A DNA stretch of 64,000 nt from Catellatospora tritici (GTDB taxonomy: Bacteria > Actinomycetota > Actinomycetes > Mycobacteriales > Micromonosporaceae), in assembly GCF_019083965.1 (NCBI RefSeq), contig NZ_JAHRCY010000018.1:62001-126000 (forward strand), written 5' to 3'. Shown here in pieces: positions 50,160 to 58,582 of this stretch (positions within the stretch are counted from its first letter, which is position 1; the number at the start of each line of letters is the position of its first letter). The position numbers and the translations under genes are program-made. The notes beneath the pieces are model-generated. The model did no database searches, was not told where the DNA came from, and was given only the letters and a program-made list of their open reading frames with translations.

Positions 50160-51002
50160 ATGACGATCACGAATGCGGCGGGCGCCGCGACCCTGTCCGT
50201 GCCGGGTGCCGAGCTGTACTACGAGGTGCGCGGCTCCGGCCCGCTGCTGCTGATCTCGCAGAGCGGGGAGGGGGACGCGGGACGCAGCGTCGACCTGGTG
50301 GACCGGCTCGTGGCCGACTACACCGTGGTGACGTACGACCGACGCGGCCTGTCCCGCAGCACCCTGAGCGACCCGGCCCGGCCGGGCACGCTGGCCGACC
50401 ACGCCGACGACGTGCACCGGCTGCTCGCGGCGCTGACCGACCGGCCTGCCCGGATGCTCGGCTGCAGCCTCGGCGCGGTCATCGGCATGCACCTGGCCGT
50501 GCGGCACCCGGCACAGCTCGAGGTGCTGGTCGCGCACGAGCCCGTCGCGCCCTGGTTGCTGCCGCCCGCCGAGCGGGCCTTTCATGAAGAGGAGCTGCGG
50601 GACCTGCAGCGGCTCTACCGGGCCGAGGGCCTGCGGGCGGTGTTCGGGCAGATAGCCCGGGTGCTGGGCATCGACCCGGCCAACCCCGACGCCGAGCCCG
50701 GCCTGACCGCGCACCCGCTGGACGCCCGCCGCGCTGCGAACTTCGACGTCTTCATCGAGCACGACTTCACCGCGATCGTGCGCGACACCCTCGACCCGGC
50801 GGCGTTGCGGGCCGCGGGTGTGCCCATCGTGCCCGTCTACGGCCGCACCACCCCGCACCACGTCTTCGACCACCGCTGCGCGATGGAACTGGCCGCGCTG
50901 GTCGGCACCGCCGCGGTCGACTTCCCGGGTGGGCACAACGGCAACACCACCCACCCGCGGGCGTACGCGGAAAGGCTGCGCCAGGTGCTGGGCGACGTGT
51001 GA
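50160..51002 (+). CDS. Alpha/beta-fold hydrolase
   Basis: 280 residues. YDRRGLSRS near residue 60 is the usual loop, MLGCSLGAVIGMHLA near 100 is the nucleophile elbow (GxSxG as GCSLG), a cap region follows and VDFPGGHNGNTTHP near 255 gives the His. It hydrolyses an ester or similar bond in a small molecule, unknown. Start ATG 50160 is chosen because it fits the promoter; an in-frame ATG at 50142 overlaps the operator. Confidence 0.88.
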   Translation: MTITNAAGAATLSVPGAELYYEVRGSGPLLLISQSGEGDAGRSVDLVDRLVADYTVVTYDRRGLSRSTLSDPARPGTLADHADDVHRLLAALTDRPARMLGCSLGAVIGMHLAVRHPAQLEVLVAHEPVAPWLLPPAERAFHEEELRDLQRLYRAEGLRAVFGQIARVLGIDPANPDAEPGLTAHPLDARRAANFDVFIEHDFTAIVRDTLDPAALRAAGVPIVPVYGRTTPHHVFDHRCAMELAALVGTAAVDFPGGHNGNTTHPRAYAERLRQVLGDV

Positions 51003-51107
51003 CGACGGCACGGGGACCGGATCCGCCCTGTGCTTCACATGATCGCTACTAGCCGGTAACCTGACCTCGTCCCGCGCCGGTGCGGGCACCGACCTGGGAG
51101 GCGCGCC

Positions 51108-52160
51108 ATGAAGCTCGGACTCAACATCGGATACCTCACGCCCTGGTCGACCCCGGCCACGCTGGTCGAGCTGGCGCAGGAGGCCGACCGGCTGGGCTTC
51201 TCGAGCGCCTGGGTCGCCGAGGCTTACGGTTCCGACTCGCCGAGCCTGGTGACCTGGATCGCCGCCCACACGCAGCGCATCGACGTCGGCAGCGCCGTCA
51301 TGCAGATCCCCGGCCGCACCCCGGCCGCCACCGCGATGACCGCCGCCACCATCGACACCCTGTCCGGCGGCCGGTTCCGGCTCGGCCTGGGCGTGTCCGG
51401 GCCGCAGGTCTCCGAGGGCTGGCACGGCGTGCGCTTCGGCAAGCCGCTGGCCCGCACCCGGGAGTACGTCGACATCGTCAAGCTGGCCCTGAGCCGCAAG
51501 CAGGTCAGCTACGACGGCGAGTTCCACACCCTGCCGCTGCCCGACGGGCCGGGCAAGTCGCTGCGGCTGAACTTCCACCCGCTGCGCACCGAGATCCCGA
51601 TCTACCTGGCCGCGGTCGGCCCGAAGAACCTCGAACTGGCGGGCGAGATCGCCGACGGCTGGCTGGCCGTCTTCTTCGCGCCCGAGTTCGCCGCCGAGCA
51701 ACTGGCCGCGATCGAGCGCGGGCGGCAGAAGGCGGGCAAGACGATCGACGGTTTCGACATCGTGCCGACCGTGCCGGTGGTGGTGGGCGACGATGTGAAC
51801 ATGTGTGCCGAGCTGGTCCGGTCGTACGCGGCGCTGTACGTCGGCGGCATGGGCAGCCGCCAGCAGAACTTCTACAACCAGCTGGCCACCCGCATGGGCT
51901 ACGGCGAGGCTGCCGCCCAGGTGCAGGACCTGTTCCTGGCCGGGCGCCACCGCGACGCCGCCGAGGCCGTGCCGATGGAGTTCATCGACCGGACTTCCCT
52001 GCTCGGTCCCAAGGACCGCATCGCCCGGAGACTGCGTGACTTCGCCGACGCGGGCGTGACTACGCTGTCGCTGGCGCTGTTCGTCGCAGACGCCGACTCC
52101 GGCCGGGAGACGTTGCGTACTGTTGCTGAGGCGTACGCGGAGAGTGGACTGGGAGACTAG
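51108..52160 (+). CDS. LLM-class F420-dependent oxidoreductase
   Basis: 350 residues of luciferase-like barrel: GLNIGYLTPWSTP, EADRLGFSSAWVAEAYGSDS, ATIDTLSGGRFRLGLGVSGP near 80, and PIYLAAVGPKNLELAGEIADG near 165. The pattern is the F420-using actinobacterial subgroup rather than FMN luciferases. It reduces or oxidises an unknown substrate with F420. GGGAGG precedes the ATG. The stop touches the GTG of uppP, and this gene order is common in actinobacteria. Confidence 0.9.
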   Translation: MKLGLNIGYLTPWSTPATLVELAQEADRLGFSSAWVAEAYGSDSPSLVTWIAAHTQRIDVGSAVMQIPGRTPAATAMTAATIDTLSGGRFRLGLGVSGPQVSEGWHGVRFGKPLARTREYVDIVKLALSRKQVSYDGEFHTLPLPDGPGKSLRLNFHPLRTEIPIYLAAVGPKNLELAGEIADGWLAVFFAPEFAAEQLAAIERGRQKAGKTIDGFDIVPTVPVVVGDDVNMCAELVRSYAALYVGGMGSRQQNFYNQLATRMGYGEAAAQVQDLFLAGRHRDAAEAVPMEFIDRTSLLGPKDRIARRLRDFADAGVTTLSLALFVADADSGRETLRTVAEAYAESGLGD

Positions 52161-52997
52161 GTGGAGATCACGATCTGGCAGGCGATCATCCTAGGCATCG
52201 TGGAGGGCATCACCGAGTTCCTCCCGATCTCCTCAACCGGTCACCTGACCATCACCGAGAAGCTGATGGGCCTGCCGATCGACGACACGGCTGTCACCGC
52301 CTTCACCGCCGTGATCCAGATCGGGGCGATCGCGGCGGTGCTGGTCTACTTCGCCAAGGACATCGGGCGGCTGGCCTCGGCCTGGTTCAAGGGCGTCTTC
52401 TCCAAGGACGCCCGCGACGACCTCGACTACCGCCTGGCCTGGTACGTCATCGCGGGCTCCATCCCGATCGGCATCGTCGGCTTCCTGGGCAAGGACCTGA
52501 TCACCGGCCCGCTGCGCAGCCTCTGGTTCGTGGCCGGGTCGATGATCGTGTGGGCGGGCGTGATGGCCTTCGCCGAGTACGCCGCCACCCAGATCCGCGA
52601 CGAGAAGCAGCTCACCCTCAAGGACACCCTGATCATCGGCTTCGCCCAGTGCCTGGCCCTGATCCCGGGCGTCTCGCGCTCCGGCGCCACCATCACCACC
52701 GGTCTGCTGCGCGACCTCGACCGGGTCACCGCCACCCGGCTGTCCTTCTTCCTCGGCGTGCCCGCCCTGGTCGCCGCGGGCATCTACGAGCTGCCCGAGG
52801 CGCTGGGCAGCGACGCCGTCAGCAGCACGGTCCTGGGCGTCGGCACGCTGGTGAGCTTCCTCGTCGCGTACGCCTCGATCGCCTGGCTGCTCAAGTTCGT
52901 CGCGCACCACACGCTGATGGCGTTCGTGTGGTACCGCGTCATCCTGGGTGGCGCGATCATCGCGCTGCTCGCCACAAGCACCATCAGCGCGACCTAG
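52161..52997 (+). CDS. uppP: Undecaprenyl-diphosphate phosphatase
   Basis: 278 residues, starting with GTG directly after the previous stop. It is a BacA/UppP-type polytopic enzyme with about eight helices. VEGITEFLPISSTGHL near residue 14 and PGVSRSGATITTGL near 170 are the two catalytic signature regions (Glu/Ser and Arg/Ser). It recycles undecaprenyl pyrophosphate for peptidoglycan and other surface polymers, at the membrane, and confers background bacitracin tolerance. Confidence 0.93.
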   Translation: MEITIWQAIILGIVEGITEFLPISSTGHLTITEKLMGLPIDDTAVTAFTAVIQIGAIAAVLVYFAKDIGRLASAWFKGVFSKDARDDLDYRLAWYVIAGSIPIGIVGFLGKDLITGPLRSLWFVAGSMIVWAGVMAFAEYAATQIRDEKQLTLKDTLIIGFAQCLALIPGVSRSGATITTGLLRDLDRVTATRLSFFLGVPALVAAGIYELPEALGSDAVSSTVLGVGTLVSFLVAYASIAWLLKFVAHHTLMAFVWYRVILGGAIIALLATSTISAT

Positions 52998-53007
52998 GCT
53001 TGCGGAC

Positions 53008-53691
53008 GTGGCCACGCTTCTACTGCTGCGACACGGTCGCACCACCGCCAACGCCGACGGCATCCTCGCCGGTGACCTGCCCGTCGAACTCGACGAGTTC
53101 GGCATGGAGCAGGCCCGCCAGGCCGGTGCCCGCCTGACCGGCCTGCCGCTGGCCGTGGTGGTGAGCAGCCCGCTGCTGCGCTGCCGCCAGACGCTCGAGC
53201 TCGCCCTGCCGGGCACCCCGGTCGCCACCGAGGACGGCCTGCGCGAGTGCGGCTATGGCGAGTGGTCCGGCCGGGCGCTCAAGGAGCTGGCCGACAACCC
53301 GCTGTGGGCGACGGTGCAGCACCATCCGGCCGCGGTGACGTTCCCCGGCGGCGAGGCGATGGCGGCGATGGCCAACCGCGCCGTCACCGCCGTACGCGCG
53401 TGGGACGCGCGCATCACCGAGTCGCACGGGCACGAGGCGGTGTGGCTGGCGTGCAGCCACGGCGACGTGATCAAGGCGATTGTGGCCGACGCGCTGGGCA
53501 TGCACCTGGACCTGTTCCAGCGCATCCAGGTCGAGCCGTCGTCGATCACCGCGATCCGGTACACCCCGCAGCGGCCGTTCGTGCTGCGCGTCAACGACAC
53601 CGGCACCTCGCTGGACGCCCTGGTGCACAAGCACCGGCCCCCGGCCGAGGAGACCGCCGAGGGCGACGCCGTGCTCGGCGGCGGCGCCTGA
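53008..53691 (+). CDS. Histidine phosphatase family protein (MSMEG_4193-type)
   Basis: 227 residues: LLLLRHGRTTANADGILAGD with the phosphorylated His, VVVSSPLLRCRQT near 50, ECGYGEWSGR near 82, and CSHGDVIKAI near 150 with the second His. The LLM - UppP - phosphatase order agrees with the MSMEG_4193 group of predicted phosphomutases/phosphatases. The substrate is unknown. GTG start at 53008, ten bp after the uppP stop. Confidence 0.9.
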   Translation: MATLLLLRHGRTTANADGILAGDLPVELDEFGMEQARQAGARLTGLPLAVVVSSPLLRCRQTLELALPGTPVATEDGLRECGYGEWSGRALKELADNPLWATVQHHPAAVTFPGGEAMAAMANRAVTAVRAWDARITESHGHEAVWLACSHGDVIKAIVADALGMHLDLFQRIQVEPSSITAIRYTPQRPFVLRVNDTGTSLDALVHKHRPPAEETAEGDAVLGGGA

Positions 53692-53767
53692 CCCGTCCCA
53701 CTCCGAGCCGCCCGGCCGACCGCGCCGCAGGGCGCCCGGTCGGGCTGCTGGGCACCCGGTCGGGGCT

Positions 53768-53826
53768 GCAGTTTCGGGGAAACTGTTGGAATCATGGCGC
53801 GATTCGTGCAGTTTCCCCGAAACTGC
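53768..53826. repeat. Double-hairpin palindromic repeat, copy 5
   Basis: The left arm GCAGTTTCGGGGAAACTGT (53768-53786) and right arm GCAGTTTCCCCGAAACTGC (53808-53826) are reverse complements except for the last base. It lies between convergent phosphatase and PucR genes. Confidence 0.88.
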
Positions 53827-53830
53827 ACGC

Positions 53831-53858
53831 GCCCAGCGCCCAGCGCCCAGCGCCCAGC
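53831..53858. repeat. Heptamer tandem array GCCCAGC x4
   Basis: Four perfect copies of GCCCAGC begin 4 bp after the right arm of the palindromic repeat, as with the ACCGCGC array after copy 3. Confidence 0.95.
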
Positions 53859-53894
53859 GACCGGAGGACGCGGCGGCGTGGCGGGCGTGGGTGC

Positions 53895-55394
53895 TCAGGT
53901 GGTGGCGCGCAGGGCCAGGTAGAGGTCGACGCGGTCGGGGAAGTGGTCGAGGTCGCGGCCGGTCAGGGCGCCGATGCGGCCGATGCGGTAGCGCAGCGTG
54001 TTGACGTGCAGGTGCAGCGCGGCCGCGCACCGGGTCCAGGACCCGTCGCAGTCGAGGAAGGTGCGCAGGGTGTGCACGAGGTCGGCGCGGTGGGTGCGGT
54101 CGTACTCGCTCAGCGGTGACAGCAGCCGCTGCGCGAACGCCTCCCGGACCTGCCGGGGCACGCTGGCCAGCAGCAGCTCGTGCGAGGCCAGCTCGGCGCT
54201 GCCGACCACGCGCACCCGGCCGGGCCGCCGCGCCGCGTAGGTGAGCGCGTGCTCGGCCTGGGCCAGCGCGGCGGGCAGCCCGGCCAGGTCGGTGGCGGCT
54301 TCGCTGATCCCGGCGGTCAGGCGCAGTCCGCGTACCGCCGAGACGAGGTGGCGGGCCTGATCACGGAGCGCGGGTTCGGCACCGGCGACCACCGCCACCG
54401 CCCGCTCGCCGTCGGCGCACACGACCGCGGGCGCCGGTTGCAGCAACTCGGCCAGGAGCGCGGCCGCCTCGGCACCGGCGACGACCGCGGCCAGCACGGT
54501 GTGCGGCCCGGTGTCGGGCAATCCGCAGGCCCGTAACGCGGCCGCGACCTCGGCTCGGGCGGCGCCGGTGCGCAGCGTCGCGACGAGTTGGCCCGCGAGG
54601 CGGTGTTCCAGACGGCGGGCCCGGTCGTGTCGGGCGGCGTCGAGCGCGGCCAGGGCGACGAGGTTCTCCACCGGGGTCGGGTCGCCCTCGACCGCGACGA
54701 ACTGCCCGAGCGGCCGCTCGCCCGGCGGCACCGCGTCCAGGTGGAACTCGCGCCCGCCCGCCGCACACCGCACCGGCAGCGTGGCAGCGCGCAGGAACTC
54801 CCGGGCCAGGCGCGGTCCCAGACCCGCCGCCCCGGTCGCGCGGGCGCCGCCCGTTTCGGTCGCAGCGGTCGGGTCCAGTGGCGGCCCGGTGACGACGCGG
54901 CCTGTGCTGCTGAGCAGCCAGGCACCGGTGGCAGGCCATACCTCGGCGAGGTCGGCGCCGGCGGCGAGGCTGGCGACCAGGCCGCGCTGACGGCCGCGGG
55001 CGGCCACGGCGTCGGCTTCGCGTTCGGCCCACAGCACCGCGCTGATCCGGTCGGTGACCTCGCGGAACGACACCTCGGCCGGGACCGCGAACAGCGGCAG
55101 CCCGTGCCGGGCGCAGGCCTGGACAAGGTCGGCCGGGACGGGCCCGTGTCCGCCCTCCCCGGCACCGAGCGCGGCCACCCCGGCGTGGGCCAGGCGCGAC
55201 ACGAACAGTTCCGAGTCCGCCGGTTCGCGGCGCCACATCATGCCGGTGAGCACCACCTCGCCGCCGGTCAGGTAGCGGGTCGGGTCGAGCAGGTCGGTGG
55301 TGTACGCCAGCGTCAGCGGCCGGTCGAGCTCGCCCGCGCCCACGAGCACCGGCAGCCGCGACCCGGGCTGTTCCAGCACGTCACGAAGCCGCAT
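53895..55394 (-). CDS. pucR: PucR-family transcriptional regulator
   Basis: 499 residues: an N-terminal PucR purine-catabolism domain (about 1-130: MRLRDVLEQPG, LTGGEVVLTGMMW), a GGDEF-like/linker middle part, and a C-terminal HTH_30 at about 435-495 (LVHTLRTFLDCDGSWTRCAA, HVNTLRYRIGRI). It is divergent from the purine operon, 106 bp away, and is the obvious regulator of it. PucR proteins may activate or repress depending on ligand; which applies here cannot be told. ATG 55394 chosen because the PucR domain starts there. Confidence 0.9.
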   Translation of the reverse strand: MRLRDVLEQPGSRLPVLVGAGELDRPLTLAYTTDLLDPTRYLTGGEVVLTGMMWRREPADSELFVSRLAHAGVAALGAGEGGHGPVPADLVQACARHGLPLFAVPAEVSFREVTDRISAVLWAEREADAVAARGRQRGLVASLAAGADLAEVWPATGAWLLSSTGRVVTGPPLDPTAATETGGARATGAAGLGPRLAREFLRAATLPVRCAAGGREFHLDAVPPGERPLGQFVAVEGDPTPVENLVALAALDAARHDRARRLEHRLAGQLVATLRTGAARAEVAAALRACGLPDTGPHTVLAAVVAGAEAAALLAELLQPAPAVVCADGERAVAVVAGAEPALRDQARHLVSAVRGLRLTAGISEAATDLAGLPAALAQAEHALTYAARRPGRVRVVGSAELASHELLLASVPRQVREAFAQRLLSPLSEYDRTHRADLVHTLRTFLDCDGSWTRCAAALHLHVNTLRYRIGRIGALTGRDLDHFPDRVDLYLALRATT

Positions 55395-55500
55395 GGGCAC
55401 CTGCTCTCGTAGTAACCTCCGAAGAGGGTAACCAGGCATTGTTGCGGTTTCAGTACATCTGACGCTTCAACGGTACGGGGCGGGTCGGTTGACTCAACGC

Positions 55501-55998
55501 ATGTCGACAGCCGCGTTCAACGAGCTGCCAGCGCCGCGGGCCGAGGCGGAACTCCTCGCCTGCTGTGCCAGCCCGGCATGGGCGGCGCAAGTGACGGCCG
55601 GGCGGCCGTACCCGGACGAGGACGCGCTGGTGGCGGCCGGAGAGGTGGCGCTGGACGGGCTCGACTGGGCGGAGATCGAGCGGGCGCTGGCGGCGCATCC
55701 GCGCATCGGGGAGCGGGCTCGCGGCGACAGCCGGGAGGCGGCCTGGTCGCGGCGCGAGCAGTCGGGCGCGGCCGACGCCGACGCGACGACGGCTCAGGCG
55801 CTGGTCGCGGCGAATCGGGCGTACGAGGAGCGGTTCGGTCACGTGTTCCTGATCTTCGCCAGCGGGCGCTCGGCGGAGCAGATGCTCGCGGCGGCACGGG
55901 CGCGGCTGGAGCACGACGCGCTCGCCGAACGGGAGGTCGTACGCCGTGAGCTCAGCGCGATCACCGTCCACCGGCTGCGGAAGTTGATGAGCTCATGA
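55501..55998 (+). CDS. uraD: OHCU decarboxylase
   Basis: 165 residues. FNELPAPRAEAELLACCASP at the start, then RPYPDEDALVAAG and AAHPRIGE near residue 77, with the catalytic His, and QALVAANRAYEERFGHVFLIFASGRS near 100. This is the 2-oxo-4-hydroxy-4-carboxy-5-ureidoimidazoline decarboxylase of urate breakdown, giving S-allantoin. ATG 55501 chosen over an in-frame TTG at 55489. It overlaps uraH by ATGA, first gene of the operon. Confidence 0.93.
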   Translation: MSTAAFNELPAPRAEAELLACCASPAWAAQVTAGRPYPDEDALVAAGEVALDGLDWAEIERALAAHPRIGERARGDSREAAWSRREQSGAADADATTAQALVAANRAYEERFGHVFLIFASGRSAEQMLAAARARLEHDALAEREVVRRELSAITVHRLRKLMSS

Positions 55999-56321
55999 GC
56001 CTGTCGACGCACGTGTTGGACACCTGCCGAGGGGAGCCCGCGGCGGACGTGCCGGTGACCCTGCAGCGACTGGGGCAGTACGGCTGGACCACCGTCGCGT
56101 CCGGGACCACCGACGCCGACGGGCGGCTGCGCGACTGGGTGCCCGCCGAGCAGTGGCTGCCCGGCCGCTACGGGCTGCGCTTCGACGTCGCCGCGTACCA
56201 GGGGCTGGGCAGTTTCTTCCCCGAGGTGACGATCGTCTTCGACGTCGCCGACGCCACCCGCCACCTGCATCTGCCGTTGTTGTTGAGCAAGTTCGGCTAC
56301 ACCACATATCGAGGCTCCTGA
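55995..56321 (+). CDS. uraH: 5-hydroxyisourate hydrolase
   Basis: 108 residues. It has the transthyretin-like signatures: STHVLDTCRGEPAADVPV at the start, with the active-site His, and GYTTYRGS at the very end, the YRGS tetrapeptide that separates hydrolases from transthyretin. It converts 5-hydroxyisourate to OHCU, the substrate of UraD. ATGA overlap with uraD and TGATG overlap with the uricase gene. Confidence 0.95.
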   Translation: MSLSTHVLDTCRGEPAADVPVTLQRLGQYGWTTVASGTTDADGRLRDWVPAEQWLPGRYGLRFDVAAYQGLGSFFPEVTIVFDVADATRHLHLPLLLSKFGYTTYRGS

Positions 56322-57199
56322 TGATACCGGGGTTCCTGATGACGATCCGCCTGGGCGCCAACTGCTACGGCAAGGCCGAGTGCCGCCTGGTGCGGGTGGA
56401 CCGCGACGGCCCGCAGCACCGGCTCACCGACCTGACGGTCAGCACCTCGCTCGCGGGCCGCCTGGACGCGACCCACCTGACCGGCGACAACACCGACGTG
56501 CTGCCCACCGACACGCAGAAGAACACCGTGTACGCCTTCGCCCGCCAGGGCATCGCCTCGATCGAGCGGTTCGGGCTGGACCTGGCCCGGCACTTCGTCA
56601 GCGGCCCGATCGAGCAGGCCCGGGTGACGGTCGAGTGGCATCCGTGGCAGCGGCTGGGCGAGCACTCCTTCGCCCGGCGCGGCGACGAGACCCGGCTCGC
56701 CACCGTCACCGCCGACGCGGAGCGGGCGTGGGTGGTGGGCGGGCTGACCGGGCTGGTGCTGATGAACACGACCGACTCGGAGTTCCGCGGGTTCGCCCGG
56801 GACCGGTACACGACGCTGCCGGAGGCGGCCGACCGGATCCTGGCGACGGCGGTCGACGCCCGGTGGCGGTTCGACGGCCTCGACGCCGACTGGGACGAGG
56901 CCTACGACACCGTGCACGCGGCACTGGTCGACGCCTTCACGCAGACCTACAGCCGCTCGCTGCAGCAGACGCTGTACGCGATGGGCGAGCGGGTGCTGGA
57001 ACGGGTGCCGCAGGTCGCCGAGGTGCGGCTGGCGCTGCCGAACCGGCACCACTTCCTGGTCGACCTGTCGCCGTTCGGGTTGGACAACCCGGGTGAGGTG
57101 TACTTCGCCGCCGACCGGCCGTACGGGCTGATCGAGGCGACGGTGCTGCGCGACGGCGCGACCCCGGCCGGGCTCGCGTGGGAGTGGGCCGGGCGATGA
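56321..57199 (+). CDS. Urate oxidase (uricase)
   Basis: 292 residues of tandem T-fold. IRLGANCYGKAECRLVRV starts the fold, and NTDVLPTDTQKNTVYAFAR near 60 holds the catalytic Thr/Lys region. EHSFARRGDE, LTGLVLMNTTDSEFRGFARD near 150 and LPNRHHFLVDLSPFGLDNPGEV near 245 complete the pattern. It oxidises urate to 5-hydroxyisourate without a cofactor. The ATG at 56321 overlaps the uraH stop; ATG 56339 is an equally good start. It overlaps the next gene by ATGA. Confidence 0.94.
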   Translation: MIPGFLMTIRLGANCYGKAECRLVRVDRDGPQHRLTDLTVSTSLAGRLDATHLTGDNTDVLPTDTQKNTVYAFARQGIASIERFGLDLARHFVSGPIEQARVTVEWHPWQRLGEHSFARRGDETRLATVTADAERAWVVGGLTGLVLMNTTDSEFRGFARDRYTTLPEAADRILATAVDARWRFDGLDADWDEAYDTVHAALVDAFTQTYSRSLQQTLYAMGERVLERVPQVAEVRLALPNRHHFLVDLSPFGLDNPGEVYFAADRPYGLIEATVLRDGATPAGLAWEWAGR

Positions 57200-58050
57200 T
57201 GGACTTCCTCACCCCGATGACCTGGGCGGACGCGCTGGCGGCCAAGGCCGAGCGGCCCGAGGCGGTGCCGGTGGCCGGGGGCACCGACGTCATGGTGGAG
57301 CTGAACTTCCGCCGCCGCCGACCGCCGGCGCTGCTGGACCTGACCCGGGTGCCGGAGCTGTCGGCCTGGGGGCGCGACGGCGACGTCCTGCGCGTCGGCG
57401 CGGGGGTGACGTACACGCGGATCATCGACGAGTTGGGTGGGCTGCTGCCGGGGCTGGCGGCGGCCGCGCGCACGATCGGTTCGCCGCAGATCCGCAACCG
57501 GGGCACCCTCGGCGGCAACCTCGGTTCGGCCTCGCCCGCCGGGGACGGGCACCCGCCGCTGCTGGCGGCCGGGGCAGTGGTCGAGCTGGCGTCGGTACGC
57601 GGCACCCGCGAGGTTCCGGTCGTCGACTTCTTCACCGGCCCCAAACGCAGCGTGCTCGCCCCGGACGAGCTGATCGCGGCGGTGCTGGTCGCCTCGGCCG
57701 ACGGGCCGGAGCAGTTCGCGAAGATCGGCACCCGCAACGCGATGGTGATCGCGGTCAGCTCGTTCGCGCTGGCGCTGCACCCGGGGCGGCGCTCGGTCGG
57801 CACCGGGATCGGCTCGGCCGCGCCGACGCCGCGCCGCGCCGCCGAGGCGGAGCAGTTCGCCGCCGCGCACCTGCCCTGGGACGGTCCCGAGCCGCTCGAC
57901 CCGGACCTGGCCCGCCGTTTCGGCGAGCTGGTGTCGGCCGCGGCCGCCCCGATCGACGACGTCCGCGGCACCGCCGCCTACCGCAGGCACAGCCTGTCGG
58001 TGCTGGCCCGGCGCACGCTGACCTGGGCCTGGGAGGAACTGTGCGGGTGA
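57196..58050 (+). CDS. Xanthine dehydrogenase FAD-binding subunit
   Basis: 284 residues of CO dehydrogenase flavoprotein type. VPVAGGTDVMVELNFRRRRP near residue 27 binds FAD phosphates; AAARTIGSPQIRNRGTLGGNLGSASPAGDG near 95-125 is the conserved flavin loop. The C-terminal domain is present. It passes electrons from the iron-sulfur subunit to NAD+. ATGA overlap with the uricase gene and overlap with the next gene. Confidence 0.92.
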   Translation: MMDFLTPMTWADALAAKAERPEAVPVAGGTDVMVELNFRRRRPPALLDLTRVPELSAWGRDGDVLRVGAGVTYTRIIDELGGLLPGLAAAARTIGSPQIRNRGTLGGNLGSASPAGDGHPPLLAAGAVVELASVRGTREVPVVDFFTGPKRSVLAPDELIAAVLVASADGPEQFAKIGTRNAMVIAVSSFALALHPGRRSVGTGIGSAAPTPRRAAEAEQFAAAHLPWDGPEPLDPDLARRFGELVSAAAAPIDDVRGTAAYRRHSLSVLARRTLTWAWEELCG

Positions 58051-58511
58051 CGTGCACGGTCAACGGGGTGCCCCGCACCGCCGACGACGTCTGGGAGGGC
58101 GAGAGCCTGCTGTACGTGCTGCGCGAGCGGCTCGGCCTGCCCGGCAGTAAGAACGCCTGCGAGCAGGGCGAATGCGGCTCCTGCACGGTGTACCTGGACG
58201 GCACCGCGGTGTGCGCGTGCCTGGTCGCGGCGGGACAGGCGGTCGGCCGGGAGGTCGTCACCGTCGAGGGGCTGAGCGGCGGCCCGGACGCCGAGCCGGG
58301 GCCGGTGCAGCGGGCGTTCCTGGCGACGGGCGCGGTGCAGTGCGGGTTCTGCACGCCGGGCCTGATCGTCGCGGTGGACGACCTGCTGGCCCGCAACCCG
58401 CACCCGACGGATCCGCAGATCCGCGAGGCCCTGGCGGGCAACCTGTGCCGCTGCACCGGCTACGAAAAGATCATGGAAGCGGTACGACTCGCGGCGGGGG
58501 ATGCGGCATGA
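58041..58511 (+). CDS. Xanthine dehydrogenase 2Fe-2S subunit
   Basis: 156 residues. The plant-ferredoxin cluster ligands are in CEQGECGSCTVYLDG near residue 40. The second cluster is in CGFCTPGLIVAVDDLL near 100 and CRCTGYEKIMEAV near 137. It relays electrons from the molybdenum subunit to FAD. The GTG start at 58041 (or 58047) lies within the end of the FAD subunit gene. Its stop overlaps the 24-codon mini-ORF. Confidence 0.94.
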   Translation: MRVTCTVNGVPRTADDVWEGESLLYVLRERLGLPGSKNACEQGECGSCTVYLDGTAVCACLVAAGQAVGREVVTVEGLSGGPDAEPGPVQRAFLATGAVQCGFCTPGLIVAVDDLLARNPHPTDPQIREALAGNLCRCTGYEKIMEAVRLAAGDAA

Positions 58512-58582
58512 GTGAGCGAATCATGGGCTCCGGGCGGCGCGTGCCGCACCCGGGTTCCGCGCCGAGTGGGAAACCCGCATGA
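58508..58582 (+). CDS. 24-codon mini-ORF joined by ATGA overlaps at both ends
   Basis: The ATG at 58508 overlaps the stop of the iron-sulfur subunit. The stop at 58580-58582 overlaps the ATG of the deaminase at 58579. The peptide is basic (MSERIMGSGRRVPHPGSAPS, then GKPA). It has no known motif. It could be a coupling device or a real peptide, or a short repeat that happens to be open. Confidence 0.4.
   Translation: MSERIMGSGRRVPHPGSAPSGKPA

Noticed and set aside
44961..53858. Heptamer arrays considered as CRISPR or coding repeats
   Set aside because: The units are 7 bp with no spacers. Open frames across them are due to GC-rich composition.
55400..55450. Two GTAACC direct repeats in the pucR-uraD gap as a PucR site
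   Set aside because: The repeats are only 6 bp, and no second instance near another purine gene was noticed, so the site cannot be supported.
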